Below are positions 9,812-18,958 of a DNA stretch of 64,000 bases, piece after piece. The stretch lies in the NCBI RefSeq assembly GCF_000350225.1, contig NW_005178495.1, positions 102,714 through 166,713 on the forward strand. Direction: 5' to 3'. A program made the position numbers and the translations under genes. The stretch comes from Chondrus crispus (Eukaryota; Rhodophyta; Florideophyceae; Gigartinales; Gigartinaceae). Numbering within the stretch: position 1 is the first letter of the stretch; every line of letters starts with the position of its first letter. The notes beneath the pieces were generated by a model. It saw only the letters and a program-made list of their open reading frames with translations. It was not told the DNA's origin and searched no databases.

Positions 9812-10969
9812 ATGCAGTCTCGACTTTCTCATCTTCGCCGTGTCGCTACTCAGCTTTCACATCACCGCCATGCCACCACTCTTTCGGTTCCCACCACAAT
9901 GGCCCACGATCCGGCCCGCAACTTCTTCCCCCTTTCTTCTCCCGCAAGCAAGGACACACCCGTTCTTCTGTTGAAGGGAGACACCGATACCATTGGCCGA
10001 GAGGTCACAGAGTCACTCGCCGAAATTTTCAAAGCCGCCAATGTACCAGTCTCCTTTGTCTCCCCGAAGGTTGACCCCAGGGTCGATGGCGGACTTACTC
10101 AAGAAGTCATCGATCTCTTCGCGGAAACAAGAGTTGCTGTGAAAGGGCCGTATTTCACACCGCTCGGCACAAAAGAAACAAGTATTAATATTCAGCTGCG
10201 AAAGTCTTTTGACCTTTTTGCAAATGTCGTCCATGCGTACAACATTCCCGGAATTCAAACCAGGCACAAGGATATTGATGTCGTCATGATTCGCGAGAAT
10301 ACTGAAGGCGAGTACTCGGGTCTAGAGCACAGCGCTGTGCCTGGTGTCGTTGAGAGTTTGAAAATCATCACCGAGGAGAAGAGTACTCGTATCGCAGAGT
10401 ATGCCTTCCAATATGCCCTTGCCAACAATAGAAAGAAGGTCACCGTAGTTCACAAGGCAAATATAATGAAGAGTGCAGACGGCCTGTTCCTTGAGTGCTG
10501 CACAAACGTTGCCAGCAAGTATCCTTTTATTGAGTTTGAATCCATGATTGTGGACAACACGTGCATGCAGATGGCTTCGAACCCGCAGCAATTTGATGTC
10601 ATGATTTTGCCAAATCTGTACGGCAACATTGTCACAAACATCGCCACTGGTCTCGTCGGTGGACCGGGGCTCTTCCCAGGCGCCAACATAGGCATTAGCG
10701 GAGCCATATTTGAGCAGGGAACTAGACATTCGGCTCGCTCCCTTGCTGGCCGACAAATCGCGAATCCCACGGCCACCATCATGGGCGGAGTGCTGATGCT
10801 CAGGTATCTCAAGTTAGAGGAGCGCGCGGAAGCGATTGAGAAGGCCGTCATGAGCGTGTTCGCAGAAACAGATATTCGAACTCGCGACGTGGCCGCGGAA
10901 GGAGCTGCAGCTGCGTCAACATCCGAGTTTACTGATGCCGTTGTTGCTGCTCTCAAGAGTTCTTCGTAG
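9812..10969 (+). CDS. IDH1: Mitochondrial NAD-dependent isocitrate dehydrogenase, regulatory-type subunit
   Basis: A 385-residue isocitrate/isopropylmalate dehydrogenase family protein. The first about 30 residues (MQSRLSHLRRVATQLSHHRH) are basic, Ser/His-rich and lack acids, as in a mitochondrial presequence. Core motifs: LLKGDTDTIGREV, KGPYFTPLGTKETSINIQLR, PGIQTRHKDIDVVMIREN, EGEYSGLEH, VVHKANIMKSADGLFLE, then NLYGNIVTNIATGLVGGPGL. The NLYGN form, instead of the DLYGD of catalytic subunits, and the TRHKDIDVV segment match plant-type regulatory subunits, which bind citrate/AMP-like effectors and form heteromers with the catalytic subunit in the TCA cycle (isocitrate + NAD+ to 2-oxoglutarate + CO2 + NADH). 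The start is the first ATG; a second ATG at residue 30 lies near the likely cleavage region. No introns. Confidence 0.92.
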   Translation: MQSRLSHLRRVATQLSHHRHATTLSVPTTMAHDPARNFFPLSSPASKDTPVLLLKGDTDTIGREVTESLAEIFKAANVPVSFVSPKVDPRVDGGLTQEVIDLFAETRVAVKGPYFTPLGTKETSINIQLRKSFDLFANVVHAYNIPGIQTRHKDIDVVMIRENTEGEYSGLEHSAVPGVVESLKIITEEKSTRIAEYAFQYALANNRKKVTVVHKANIMKSADGLFLECCTNVASKYPFIEFESMIVDNTCMQMASNPQQFDVMILPNLYGNIVTNIATGLVGGPGLFPGANIGISGAIFEQGTRHSARSLAGRQIANPTATIMGGVLMLRYLKLEERAEAIEKAVMSVFAETDIRTRDVAAEGAAAASTSEFTDAVVAALKSSS

Positions 10970-11147
10970 AATGCTGGGTACATGACGACCTTTTTTGGAT
11001 TCGCAAGTTTTGGAGGCCTTTGCCTCACATGTCAAGGCGACATCAAGCTCTGTTATTAAGAGGATTTAAGGATTACTGTTACACTTTACAACGTTGCACC
11101 CTCGTCTAACATGAATTAAATCAGATACTCTGTACCCGTGAGGAACA

Positions 11148-12157
11148 TCATCCTCCCAGCGAGTCTGCAAGACTTGTCAAGGATTCAGCGAGGTCTGGAT
11201 CCCCGCATCGGGCAACTACTTGATCGATGACTCCTGGCAACTCTGGTGCGACTCTCAGCAGGCCTTGCTTATCTATTTCGACCAGTACTTGCAGTGCTCC
11301 AATGCCTGCTTCCATATCAGCGACATCGTCAACATCGAGGGCGGCAATGGACTCTGAAAACGCGGCAATGGCATTCCGGTCGTCAAGTAGATCTCGCACA
11401 AACTCTTCATTTCCCGTTGCCCTCGCATGTTGCATGAAGAACCTGGCTCGTCTCCTTACCAAAATGTTATCATCTGCGAGAAGACGCCGGAGAGAGATAG
11501 TGCCTCCCAGCTCTGCAAAGCGTTCTCGAATCTCCTTTGACGAATTTCTCAACAAGGCCGATGACGCCATGACAGCCTTCGCCCTCACCTTTGCGTTGAG
11601 GTCTAAGAGACATTTTGCCAAGACTTCATGTCCATCTCGCTGCATGAAGACATCTTTCACCTCTTTCAAATCCTGCAGAGCAGAGCCGAGGGCCCAGACA
11701 GCGGCAGCGCGAACTTCAGGTTCATCTGCTGCGGCACAATTTAAAATGGGTTGCAAAGCCCCAAGTTTATCGATGTTGATAGCATAATTCAAATCCTCAA
11801 ACATCTCCTCCAACTCTTCTACTGCCTCGGTCTTTTCCTCTGTGATGGGCGGATTTTCTCCTTCGTGAGCTTGGCGAAGACACGTTTGACATCGGCAAAC
11901 ATATCAGGGAAAGCTGCGTCGAGCCATTCGCGATCGGCGGCAAGTTGCTCTTCGGTTTTCTCAGTCGCTTTGTCGCCTGATGAAGCCTGCTCCGGTTTCG
12001 TAGTGTTCGCTGTACTCCATTGCAGGAATTTGTTGAGCGAGGTGATATCATTGCCGGAAATGACACCCTGCGCTTCTTTTTCTGTCCGGGCCTTCTGCAA
12101 GGCTTCCAATGCTGCTGTGGCAGTCGAATTTGCGGACACGGGCTTACCTTGTTCCAT
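11148..12157 (-). CDS. HSPBP1: HSPBP1/Fes1-type Hsp70 nucleotide-exchange factor (frame shift at an A-run)
   Basis: Two abutting frames together read as one Fes1/HSPBP1 protein of about 335 residues. The first (12157 to about 11855) has the N-terminal Fes1 signature LNKFLQWSTANTT and a REWLDAAFPDM helix; the second carries the armadillo-like repeats (LGALQPILNCAAADEPEVRAA, AKVRAKAVMASSALLRN, GGTISLRRLLADDNILV). Family members clamp the Hsp70 ATPase lobe and release ADP in the cytosol. The frames differ by one base. One more A in the A4 run on the coding strand (plus positions 11854-11857) would join KLTKEK to NPPITEEKTEAVEELEEM without a gap, so a homopolymer sequencing error is more likely than a pseudogene; both parts look conserved. 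A short intron was considered but no credible GT-AG pair spans the join. Confidence 0.8.
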
Positions 12158-12474
12158 CGAGTCTCACGAGATGGGCGCGAAGCGAAAGCAGAGCAGGATG
12201 AACAAGTTCTTTTGTGTTGCTTCGGTTTGTGGGATATGGGGGTAAACGATAACATTGCTCGTTTCGTCTATGCGAAATCGCAGCGGGTGCAAGAAGTTTC
12301 GTGCGATGCCAAGGACGGCGCGGTACGGAAGCTAAAGTAGTGTGTTGATGCGATGAAAGGGACGCTTCGGGAGTGATCCAGAAACCTCTGCATTGTGGTT
12401 CTTAAACGTGCCAATGTGGTAAATGGGAGTGCCCCCTGGCCAGGAGACATGTGGAGAGGGAAGTGCACAGTATA
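12158..12474. promoter_or_regulatory. Upstream region of HSPBP1, bounded by the transposon nest
   Basis: About 317 bp between the HSPBP1 start and the left end of the outer DNA transposon. The insertion therefore sits close to this gene's promoter. No specific element was recognised. Confidence 0.4.
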
Positions 12475-12499
12475 CAGAGTAAAGTCCCTTTCCAGTGAC
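12475..12499. repeat. Left terminal inverted repeat of the outer transposon
   Basis: Starts CAGAGTAAAGTCCCT right after a TA dinucleotide and pairs with 24276-24300 (about 22 of 25 matching). Confidence 0.88.
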
Positions 12500-12530
12500 A
12501 AAAAAGGGGTTCCACCAATTGGGGCGTTTT

Positions 12531-12562
12531 TGTCACTACAGAGGGAATGTCACTGTAGCGAG
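12531..12562 (+). repeat. Left subterminal repeat of the outer transposon
   Basis: TGTCACT, CAGAG, then TGTCACTGTAG and CGAG; almost the same string, in the same orientation, recurs at 24134-24166 near the other end. A likely transposase-binding site, by analogy with other pogo/Tc1 elements. Confidence 0.7.
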
Positions 12563-12648
12563 TATTCTCTGTAATGCTCATGTAAGCAGTTCATGCACGC
12601 TGTACCTGACTCTGTCCCCAAACGATACATCGATTGTGTCGCAATATA

Positions 12649-12676
12649 AAGGGGGGGTGTCCCCAGAATGGAACAC
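12649..12676. repeat. Left terminal inverted repeat of the inner pogo element
   Basis: 28 bp, preceded by TA; pairs with 15074-15101 with two mismatches. Confidence 0.92.
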
Positions 12677-13073
12677 TCTCCCTCGAAGTGGTACATTTCT
12701 CCGCCCACAAAATTTAAATAAAGATTAAGGACGCGACTGACAATGCTGCTTTCTGGTCTCATTTGCCCTGTTTTGGAGCCCTGCCTTGTCTGTATCCCAT
12801 CATCTTAGACTGTGATTGCACTCACGTTCCCTCCCCAAAAGCGTTCGCGCCACAAAAAGCGAACCATGTCAGCAAAAAGGGCACATTGGCAGCCAAGGTT
12901 GGCGCCCAATTTCCCGCCTATCTAAAGTTGAACCATATGCTTCGCGATACGAACGTTTAACCGCGCACTGTCCTACCTCAAAGTGCCAATTGGATCGGAT
13001 TCCTGCTGTCTCACGACTCTCTGAGACAAGTGACCCCCGCCCGCTGGAGCAGTCATCTGTCAGCGCCTCTAGC

Positions 13074-14315
13074 ATGACAATTTCGAAGCGCAGTATCAGG
13101 CGCCGATTTGTGCAGGAACGCGCAAGATTTAATGCAGCTGTTGACGCGTTCAATGAGGGGGCCACGCTCCGTGGATCTGCAAAACTGGCCCACATGCCAC
13201 TGACGACATTTCGTCGCAGGCTCCACAAGCACTTAAACCAGAACGGAGATATGAAAAATCAACGATTGTCCCTCACATCCGAGGAAGAGCAGTGCATAAT
13301 TGACCTTATAAGCGAATATGCCTGTAGAGGCTACCCTCTTATTGGGCACAGAGATATAAAGGATGCTGTTGAGCTCCTTGTAAAGGAGATGGATGATGAA
13401 AGGCGGGAAACACATCCATTTAAAAATGGTCGCCCGGGTGATAAATTTGTGCGAGGGTTCAAGGAACGTCACAAGAGTTCAATCTCATTTGTCCGAGCTC
13501 TGAGACAGGAGGGTAAAAGATATGCCGCAATCAACGGCAACACATTAACGACTCATCTCGCAGCTGTAGAAGACTTAATCAAACGGCATAATATAGACTC
13601 AGCGCGATTGGCAAATTTGGATGAGTCTGGTGCCACTGCAGAGAAGGAGGCGCTAGGTTTGGGCAGTGCTAAGACGTTTTGTCTCCGCGGTAATGTCAAT
13701 CAGGTCCGCATTCCTGAATTCAAAAACGTTTCCCGAGTCACCATTATGCCAGTCATTTTTGCCTCCGGAGACATGGGCCGTCCGCTCTTCATATTCAAGG
13801 GCACAAGGCTACAGCATAGAACTGTGGAGCGTGATGGTATCTGTTGTCGTGAAAGCTTGGCAGACTGTCTGCCACGTAAATCTATTGTCACAACTCGGGA
13901 GGAACTAGCTGGGGTTGACAAGTCCAACTTTGCGCGTTGGGCTGAAATTTTTGTCGAGGATGTACCGGATTTGACTGCAAACAATAGGAAGGTGCTACTT
14001 TTATATGATGGATATAGGAGCCATATGTCGCTTCAAGCTCTAACGATTTTGCGCAATGGAGGAGTGATAGCGTATTGTCTACCGGTACACACGAGCGGCA
14101 AGACACAGCCTCTCGACTTGACTGTTTTCTCAACGTTCAAAGATCGAATCCTGTCTACCATGCGTGAGATTTCCATTGTGAGGCAGACAGAACCATACGA
14201 CATTTTTGACTTCTGTAATATTCTAAAAGAAGCATTCAATGGGTCGTTTACTCATGCCAACATTTGTGCTAGTTTTCACAGGGCCGGCATATGGCCAGTC
14301 GATCCAACAAAATAG
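13074..14315 (+). CDS. Pogo-type DDE transposase of the inner element
   Basis: 413 residues from the ATG at 13074; upstream in-frame sequence starts only from a TTG codon and is ignored. Domains: N-terminal psq-like helix-turn-helix (about 5-55, GATLRGSAKLAHMPLTTFRRR), CENP-B-type DNA-binding helices (about 120-155, GDKFVRGFKERH), then a DDE_1 superfamily catalytic core with Asp183 (LANLDESG), Asp312 (LLLYDGYRSH) and Asp348 (KTQPLDLTVF), a DDD triad with 36 residues between the last two. It would cut and join the element's TIRs at TA targets. The frame ends in TAG at 14313-14315, but in-frame coding-like sequence goes on to 14783 (separate entry). The three Asp are intact, so activity is possible. 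Confidence 0.9.
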   Translation: MTISKRSIRRRFVQERARFNAAVDAFNEGATLRGSAKLAHMPLTTFRRRLHKHLNQNGDMKNQRLSLTSEEEQCIIDLISEYACRGYPLIGHRDIKDAVELLVKEMDDERRETHPFKNGRPGDKFVRGFKERHKSSISFVRALRQEGKRYAAINGNTLTTHLAAVEDLIKRHNIDSARLANLDESGATAEKEALGLGSAKTFCLRGNVNQVRIPEFKNVSRVTIMPVIFASGDMGRPLFIFKGTRLQHRTVERDGICCRESLADCLPRKSIVTTREELAGVDKSNFARWAEIFVEDVPDLTANNRKVLLLYDGYRSHMSLQALTILRNGGVIAYCLPVHTSGKTQPLDLTVFSTFKDRILSTMREISIVRQTEPYDIFDFCNILKEAFNGSFTHANICASFHRAGIWPVDPTK

Positions 14316-14783
14316 TTGGACTGCCCGAAGCCTGATGGGCTTGGGCGGAGAAATAAGCTCATGTTTGTTCCAGAAATGTTTTCCTTACTGGAGCAAAAAA
14401 GGATTGCCCGAAGACACGAAATCGGAATTCAGCCTGTTGTATTGCACCGTGGGTTTTTGGATACGTCGATGGGTTTGACACTGACGAGCGATGAAGCTAT
14501 GGCGTTAATACAAGAAGAGGAGAAGGCAAAACTAGCTAAGTGGACTGCGCAGCAAGCAAAAAAAGCAGCTATCGACGCTCGTCGGGCGTTCGAAAAGGCT
14601 GATAAGAAGGCTGCGCGAGAAGCGTTCGCAGTTCAGAGCGTTAGGCGTCGGGCATTGCTGTACAACGAGCCCTTCAGAGCTCCACGATCCATAGAAATGC
14701 GTCGCAAAGTTGCTGCCAAGCGAGTGGCAGATAATCGTGAAGCGGCTGCGGCTCTGGCCACGCTCCGAAATGGGATGGCTTGA
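14316..14783 (+). other. Transposase C-terminal tail after an in-frame TAG
   Basis: Directly after the TAG that ends the pogo transposase, the same frame stays open for 155 codons to TGA (14781-14783). It encodes a helical Lys/Ala/Glu-rich tail (DEAMALIQEEEKAKLAKW, AFEKADKKAAREAF) typical of the C-termini of pogo/Tigger transposases. This suggests that an ancestral protein was longer and that the TAG is a later mutation, or that it is read through. No PCNA box is seen here. Confidence 0.6.
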
Positions 14784-15073
14784 GCAGTTATCTCCTTTTT
14801 TGATGACAGTAGTCCTGTGTGTGCTCAACTTTCTGTGGTTTTTTTGAATAAATGTTTGATGGCCAGTCAATTTTGGGGTGTACCATTTGAGGACACCTCG
14901 TTACAGAAAGAGTTTCGTTTGGCCTCTACGTTGAGCCTTTTCATTGGCATAAAATCCTGTTCAGTGATGTCGCTGTCGCTGCTGTGACGTGAAGGTTGTA
15001 ATGAGTCGTCTTTTTTGGTTGGAATGGTGGAAATCGCACCAGTTGTCGATAATTCGTTTTTATTTTTTCCAAT

Positions 15074-15101
15074 GTGTTCCATTTTGGGGACATCCCCCCT
15101 T
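15074..15101. repeat. Right terminal inverted repeat of the inner pogo element
   Basis: 28 bp, followed by TA; pairs with 12649-12676. Confidence 0.92.
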
Positions 15102-15233
15102 TACCAACATGCAACGTAAACACCTCACCAGCGCAAAGTTCTCTGCGAGGTGCCCTTCGAGTCCCGAGACCTTCCTTCCTGTTCCGTCACGCCCCCATCC
15201 CCTCTGATCCCCTCAAATCACGCCCCCTCTGGT

Positions 15234-17219
15234 ATGATGTCGATGGCAGAACTAACGAATCAAGCCAGAAAGCGAAGTCACACTCTCCTTACCACGAAGA
15301 AGGAGGCCTTGCGCCTCCTCGGCGCACGTGACGATGGAACCTTCGGACGACCTTACCTCAACCCAAAAAACCAACAGCCATATACCGTGAAGTCAATAGC
15401 AGAATTTCTGCACGTCCAAAGGACTGCTGTGTACAACTGGAAAAGAAACGCCCCTGCCATTATGCAGACTTATGAGTCACTAAAAAGCAACAAGAAACGG
15501 AAAACAATTAGAAAATGCGACCACCCAGAACTAGATCAAGCAGTGAATACTTACATCCGAAGCAGGATTAACTACTTACGAGGTGAGTCTATCTTTAGAG
15601 AAGATGTCATACGAAAGATTGCCTTCGAGATCCGAGATGAGATGGTAACTAAATTGGAAACCAAATTGGTAACTAACGAGAGCCAACCAGAAAGAGCTCT
15701 TTTGGAGGATAGAATGTTCTCTTTGAAAGCATTTAAAGGTAGCAAGCATTGGTTTCATAACTTTATGGATCAGAACCACCTGGCAAGTTTTAAACCTCGA
15801 GGACAGAACGGCATGCATGAGGCCAAATTCGTAGAGGATGCCAGATCAAGGTTGCCCCGATTAGTTTGCACAACAAGCCCGACAGATCTCATGAATACAG
15901 ATGAGGTAGCTGTACTGTATCGCTCATTCCCTTCACGTACAGTGGGTACTACAGATCGAGCGTCCTCCTACACAAGAATCAAGGATAGGCTCACAGCTGT
16001 TTTCACTGTATTTGCAGATGGAGTTAAAGCACCTTTGGTTATAATAGGAAAGTCAAAGGGGCCTAAATCATTTCCTGAGCGTTTCGACCCAACGCGAGAT
16101 TTTGGAATATACTATTATAATCAAGGTCATGCTTGGAATACACAATATCTTTGGGAGAAACAGGTCACTGCACTAGAGAAAGCAGCTGCCAGTCAAGGTC
16201 GAAAAGTTTTACATCTGGTGGACAACTGCTCGGCGCATGCTATTGATTACAGCAGCTTTAAAAATGTCGAGACCCAGTTTCTGCCACCCAACCTCACATC
16301 TGTGGTACAGCCTGTAGACGCCTCCATTGGAAGATCTTTTAAAGCAGCATTTAGGAGGTTGTTGGTTAATCACGTACTGGAGTATGTCAATGTACAGATG
16401 GCGAAACCCCCTGAGTGTCGAGAGTCATTTAAGCTGTCAAAAACTGTGACGATTTATGATGCGGTGTGTATGATGGCAACAGCGTGGAACCTCGTGCCGA
16501 CAAAGGTGGTTATTAATGGTTGGCTGAGTTGTGACATACTGGCACCTTATCAAGACAGAGAGCTCCGTGCTGCTTTATTATCTGCCACAGATTGTGGGAA
16601 GAGTGCCAAGCTGCCACACAGTGGAACACCGTTACAAATACAGAACACAATATCTGAGCATCGGTCACGGGAAGCAAAGCGTCAGGGCGCTGACTATCTT
16701 AAATATCTTGAGAACACTACTGTACAAAGTGATGTTGACTGTACAAACCATAACATAACCCAACCTGAATGGCTCGATGGTGTTATGGAGCACTTGGCTG
16801 ATGATCTCAGGGGACTCGAGAATTGCTCCGGTATTGATAATTTAGACGTTTCTGAACTCAGTTCTTTTTTTAATGCGGAACAAGAGGAGGATACAAGCCA
16901 TCCGATTGAGGGTAATTCTATTCACGATGTGGTCTCGTGTGTGTTGGACAGTGATAATTCTGCCGAGGGAGCGGAGGATGAGGATGCCGATGCCATTGAG
17001 GCACCCCCGAAAGGCTCTGTGGGTCGTTGGCAAGCATCAGCACGTGCTCTTATTTGTGAGACTGAGGTGCTGCTCGCTGAGAGCCATCCAGCGATTAACA
17101 GCTCTCGTTCTCGGGAGATGCTGCAGCTTCTCAGGGTTGAACTTGCCCAAACTGGACTGTACAGGAGCCGAAACTCACGCCAGAAAAAAATCACCCAATA
17201 CTTTTCGCGCAAAGTGTGA
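15234..17219 (+). CDS. Tigger-like DDE transposase of the outer element, with C-terminal PIP box
   Basis: 661 residues from ATG 15234. N-terminal CENP-B-like helix-turn-helix (about 50-75, TVKSIAEFLHVQRTAVYNWK), a second CENP-B-type domain (about 165-190, GSKHWFHNFMDQNHLASFK), DDE_1 core with Asp223 (MNTDEVAVLYR), Asp330 (LHLVDNCSAH) and Asp362 (VVQPVDASIGRSF), and a long acidic C-terminal region. The last residues contain QKKITQYF (650-657), a canonical PCNA-interacting peptide (QxxIxxYF), matching the known PCNA contact of pogo transposases. The Copia LTR begins at 17215, so the final codon and the stop now come from the LTR; the original frame would have ended a few codons later, in the sequence now lying beyond 24073. 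The catalytic domain is unbroken. Confidence 0.9.
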   Translation: MMSMAELTNQARKRSHTLLTTKKEALRLLGARDDGTFGRPYLNPKNQQPYTVKSIAEFLHVQRTAVYNWKRNAPAIMQTYESLKSNKKRKTIRKCDHPELDQAVNTYIRSRINYLRGESIFREDVIRKIAFEIRDEMVTKLETKLVTNESQPERALLEDRMFSLKAFKGSKHWFHNFMDQNHLASFKPRGQNGMHEAKFVEDARSRLPRLVCTTSPTDLMNTDEVAVLYRSFPSRTVGTTDRASSYTRIKDRLTAVFTVFADGVKAPLVIIGKSKGPKSFPERFDPTRDFGIYYYNQGHAWNTQYLWEKQVTALEKAAASQGRKVLHLVDNCSAHAIDYSSFKNVETQFLPPNLTSVVQPVDASIGRSFKAAFRRLLVNHVLEYVNVQMAKPPECRESFKLSKTVTIYDAVCMMATAWNLVPTKVVINGWLSCDILAPYQDRELRAALLSATDCGKSAKLPHSGTPLQIQNTISEHRSREAKRQGADYLKYLENTTVQSDVDCTNHNITQPEWLDGVMEHLADDLRGLENCSGIDNLDVSELSSFFNAEQEEDTSHPIEGNSIHDVVSCVLDSDNSAEGAEDEDADAIEAPPKGSVGRWQASARALICETEVLLAESHPAINSSRSREMLQLLRVELAQTGLYRSRNSRQKKITQYFSRKV

Positions 17220-17511
17220 AACAATTATGATACGGAGGCGCATCCATTTGTGTTGTTGCTGGATGCGTCAGAACTTGTCTTTCTTTATGGTACTGTAAGG
17301 GTTAAGTAGTATATAAGTAGGGCTCGCGCTTCGGACTGTAGGTTCGTTCCGGGCCAGAGGTTTGTGTCAAAACGCAGAGCCTACCTGCGAAAACTGTCCG
17401 ACTGCACGGACTTCGCACGGGCTCAGACGGTCGGTCGTAGACCTGTCCATTGACACTTTAATAAAATCTCTTTTTCTAATTCTTTAAAGGAATTCCTCAC
17501 GACATCCCACA
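17215..17511 (+). repeat. 5' LTR of the Copia element
   Basis: 297 bp, TG...CA ends, with a TATATAAG promoter-like box near 17310 and AATAAA near 17460; about 99% identical to 23777-24073. Confidence 0.95.
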
Positions 17512-17639
17512 TTAATTAATTGCTGATTTCGAGTTCGATTCTTTTTCCCCTCTTCCCATTGGCCATCCGTGCGATCCTTGCGCGAGCGATCTCCCGCCTC
17601 CCGTTCCTGCCGCCGACTCCCCACTTGCGTGTGCGCACA

Positions 17640-18310
17640 ACTCGTCGCGTCTCGCCGGTACACGACCCCTCGTCGCCGCCGCTTGCTACTACCGTCGCGC
17701 TCTGCTGCTACCACCGCTGCTCGCACTCCCGCCGTGCTCTGCCGCTCTGTGCTACTGCTGCCGCCCGCTACTGCCGCCGACGACTCCTGCTGCTGCCGCC
17801 TGCTACTGCCGCCGCCGCTCCCAGGTGCCGCCGCCGTTCTCTACTGGCACTGTCGCTCTCTGCTGCCGTTGCCGCTCGCTTGTGTCGCTACCGTTGCCGC
17901 CGCTCTCTGCTGCCGGTGCCGCTTGCTGGTGCTGCCGCCGCTCTCTGCTGCCGCGCGCCGCCGCTCTACACCACCGCCGCTGGTGCTCTGTGCTGCTGCT
18001 CCTGCTGCGCGCCGCTGCAGCTCGCCGCCGCCGCTCGCCCGTCGCTTCTGCTGCTCTGAGCTGCTACTCCTGCCGCGCACCGCCGCAGCTCGCCGCTGCC
18101 GCTCGCCGCTGCCGCTCGCCGCCGCCGCTGGTCGCTGCCGCTGCTCTCTGCTGCCGCTGCTCTCTTCTGTTGCCGCCGGCCGTTGCGCTGCTGCAACTAC
18201 TCCCCACTGTTGCCGCCGCCGCTTGCTGCTGCAACCACACGCTACTATTGCCGCCGCCGCTTGCTGCTGCACACACGCCCGCGCTCTCCGCGTCGGTGCT
18301 GTGCCGCGTC
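17640..18310. repeat. GC-rich trinucleotide-like low-complexity leader of the Copia element
   Basis: About 670 bp dominated by irregular CTG/CCG/GCC triplets (CTGCTGCCGCCGCT-like) between the 5' LTR and gag. Long apparent reading frames occur on both strands in several frames because the sequence lacks A and T; they are not genes. Confidence 0.85.
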
Positions 18311-18958
18311 GCTCGCTCCACAAACGTTTGGGAGAAGGGAGGATTGTTTGATTTGGTTGTTGTGTGTTTGCCTGAAGGTCAGTTGGAAGTGGAGGTAGTG
18401 GTTTGTTGGCGCTGGAACGTGGAAGAGACCCTTGTTTTGCCTGAGAGCGGTTGACCCGGGATCTTTTTCCTGGTGACGCGAGGCTGGCAACTCGAACCGT
18501 GAGGAGATCCTCTCCGGCAGGGAACCCCACCGGTCCTTCGGGGCAGATAACGGTGTCGGCTTTCGGGCCTGGTGTTTCCGGGCGTGGTGATCTTCCGGGG
18601 TGTTGTGCGGTGAGTAGACAAGGGTTTCAACTACTGGACTAGCGGTCGCGCAAGTGTCCCACAAGAGACTAGACACCCCTTAGGCCTGTATACTGGCTGG
18701 TGTGGACGTCTCGTAGGGACCATCGCGCCTACTCTCGTAACGCAAGAGTAGGTTGACAGCTGAAGACGTTACCTGACCCGGACAGGCTCCGGGCGTCAGA
18801 GGTCGGACCTCTTCTACCTGCAAGAGCTGCAGGCGCCGAGGGTCGGACCCTTACAAGGTCAACCGATCTACGATCGACGCAGTTGTCAAGTTTTTTTTGT
18901 TGCTATTGTTTTTCTTTGGCAGCACCACCCGTCACCACTTAACTAAGTGGTAAACAAA

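Larger units (their letters stand above)
12649..15101 (+). mobile_element. Inner pogo-like DNA transposon (2453 bp)
   Basis: 28-bp terminal inverted repeats at 12649-12676 and 15074-15101 differ at only 2 positions (shared core TGTCCCC, ATGGAACAC; outer end AAGGGGGG). The element is flanked by TA (12647-12648 and 15102-15103). It carries one transposase frame on the plus strand. It is inserted in the 5' untranslated part of the outer element, upstream of that element's transposase. The near-identical ends suggest a fairly recent insertion. Confidence 0.92.

Noticed and set aside
17569-18530. Long reading frames on both strands (up to 260 codons) in the Copia leader
   Set aside because: They follow from GC-rich triplet-like sequence without stop codons; translations are Arg/Ala/Cys/Leu or Gln/Ala/Arg monotony in every frame.
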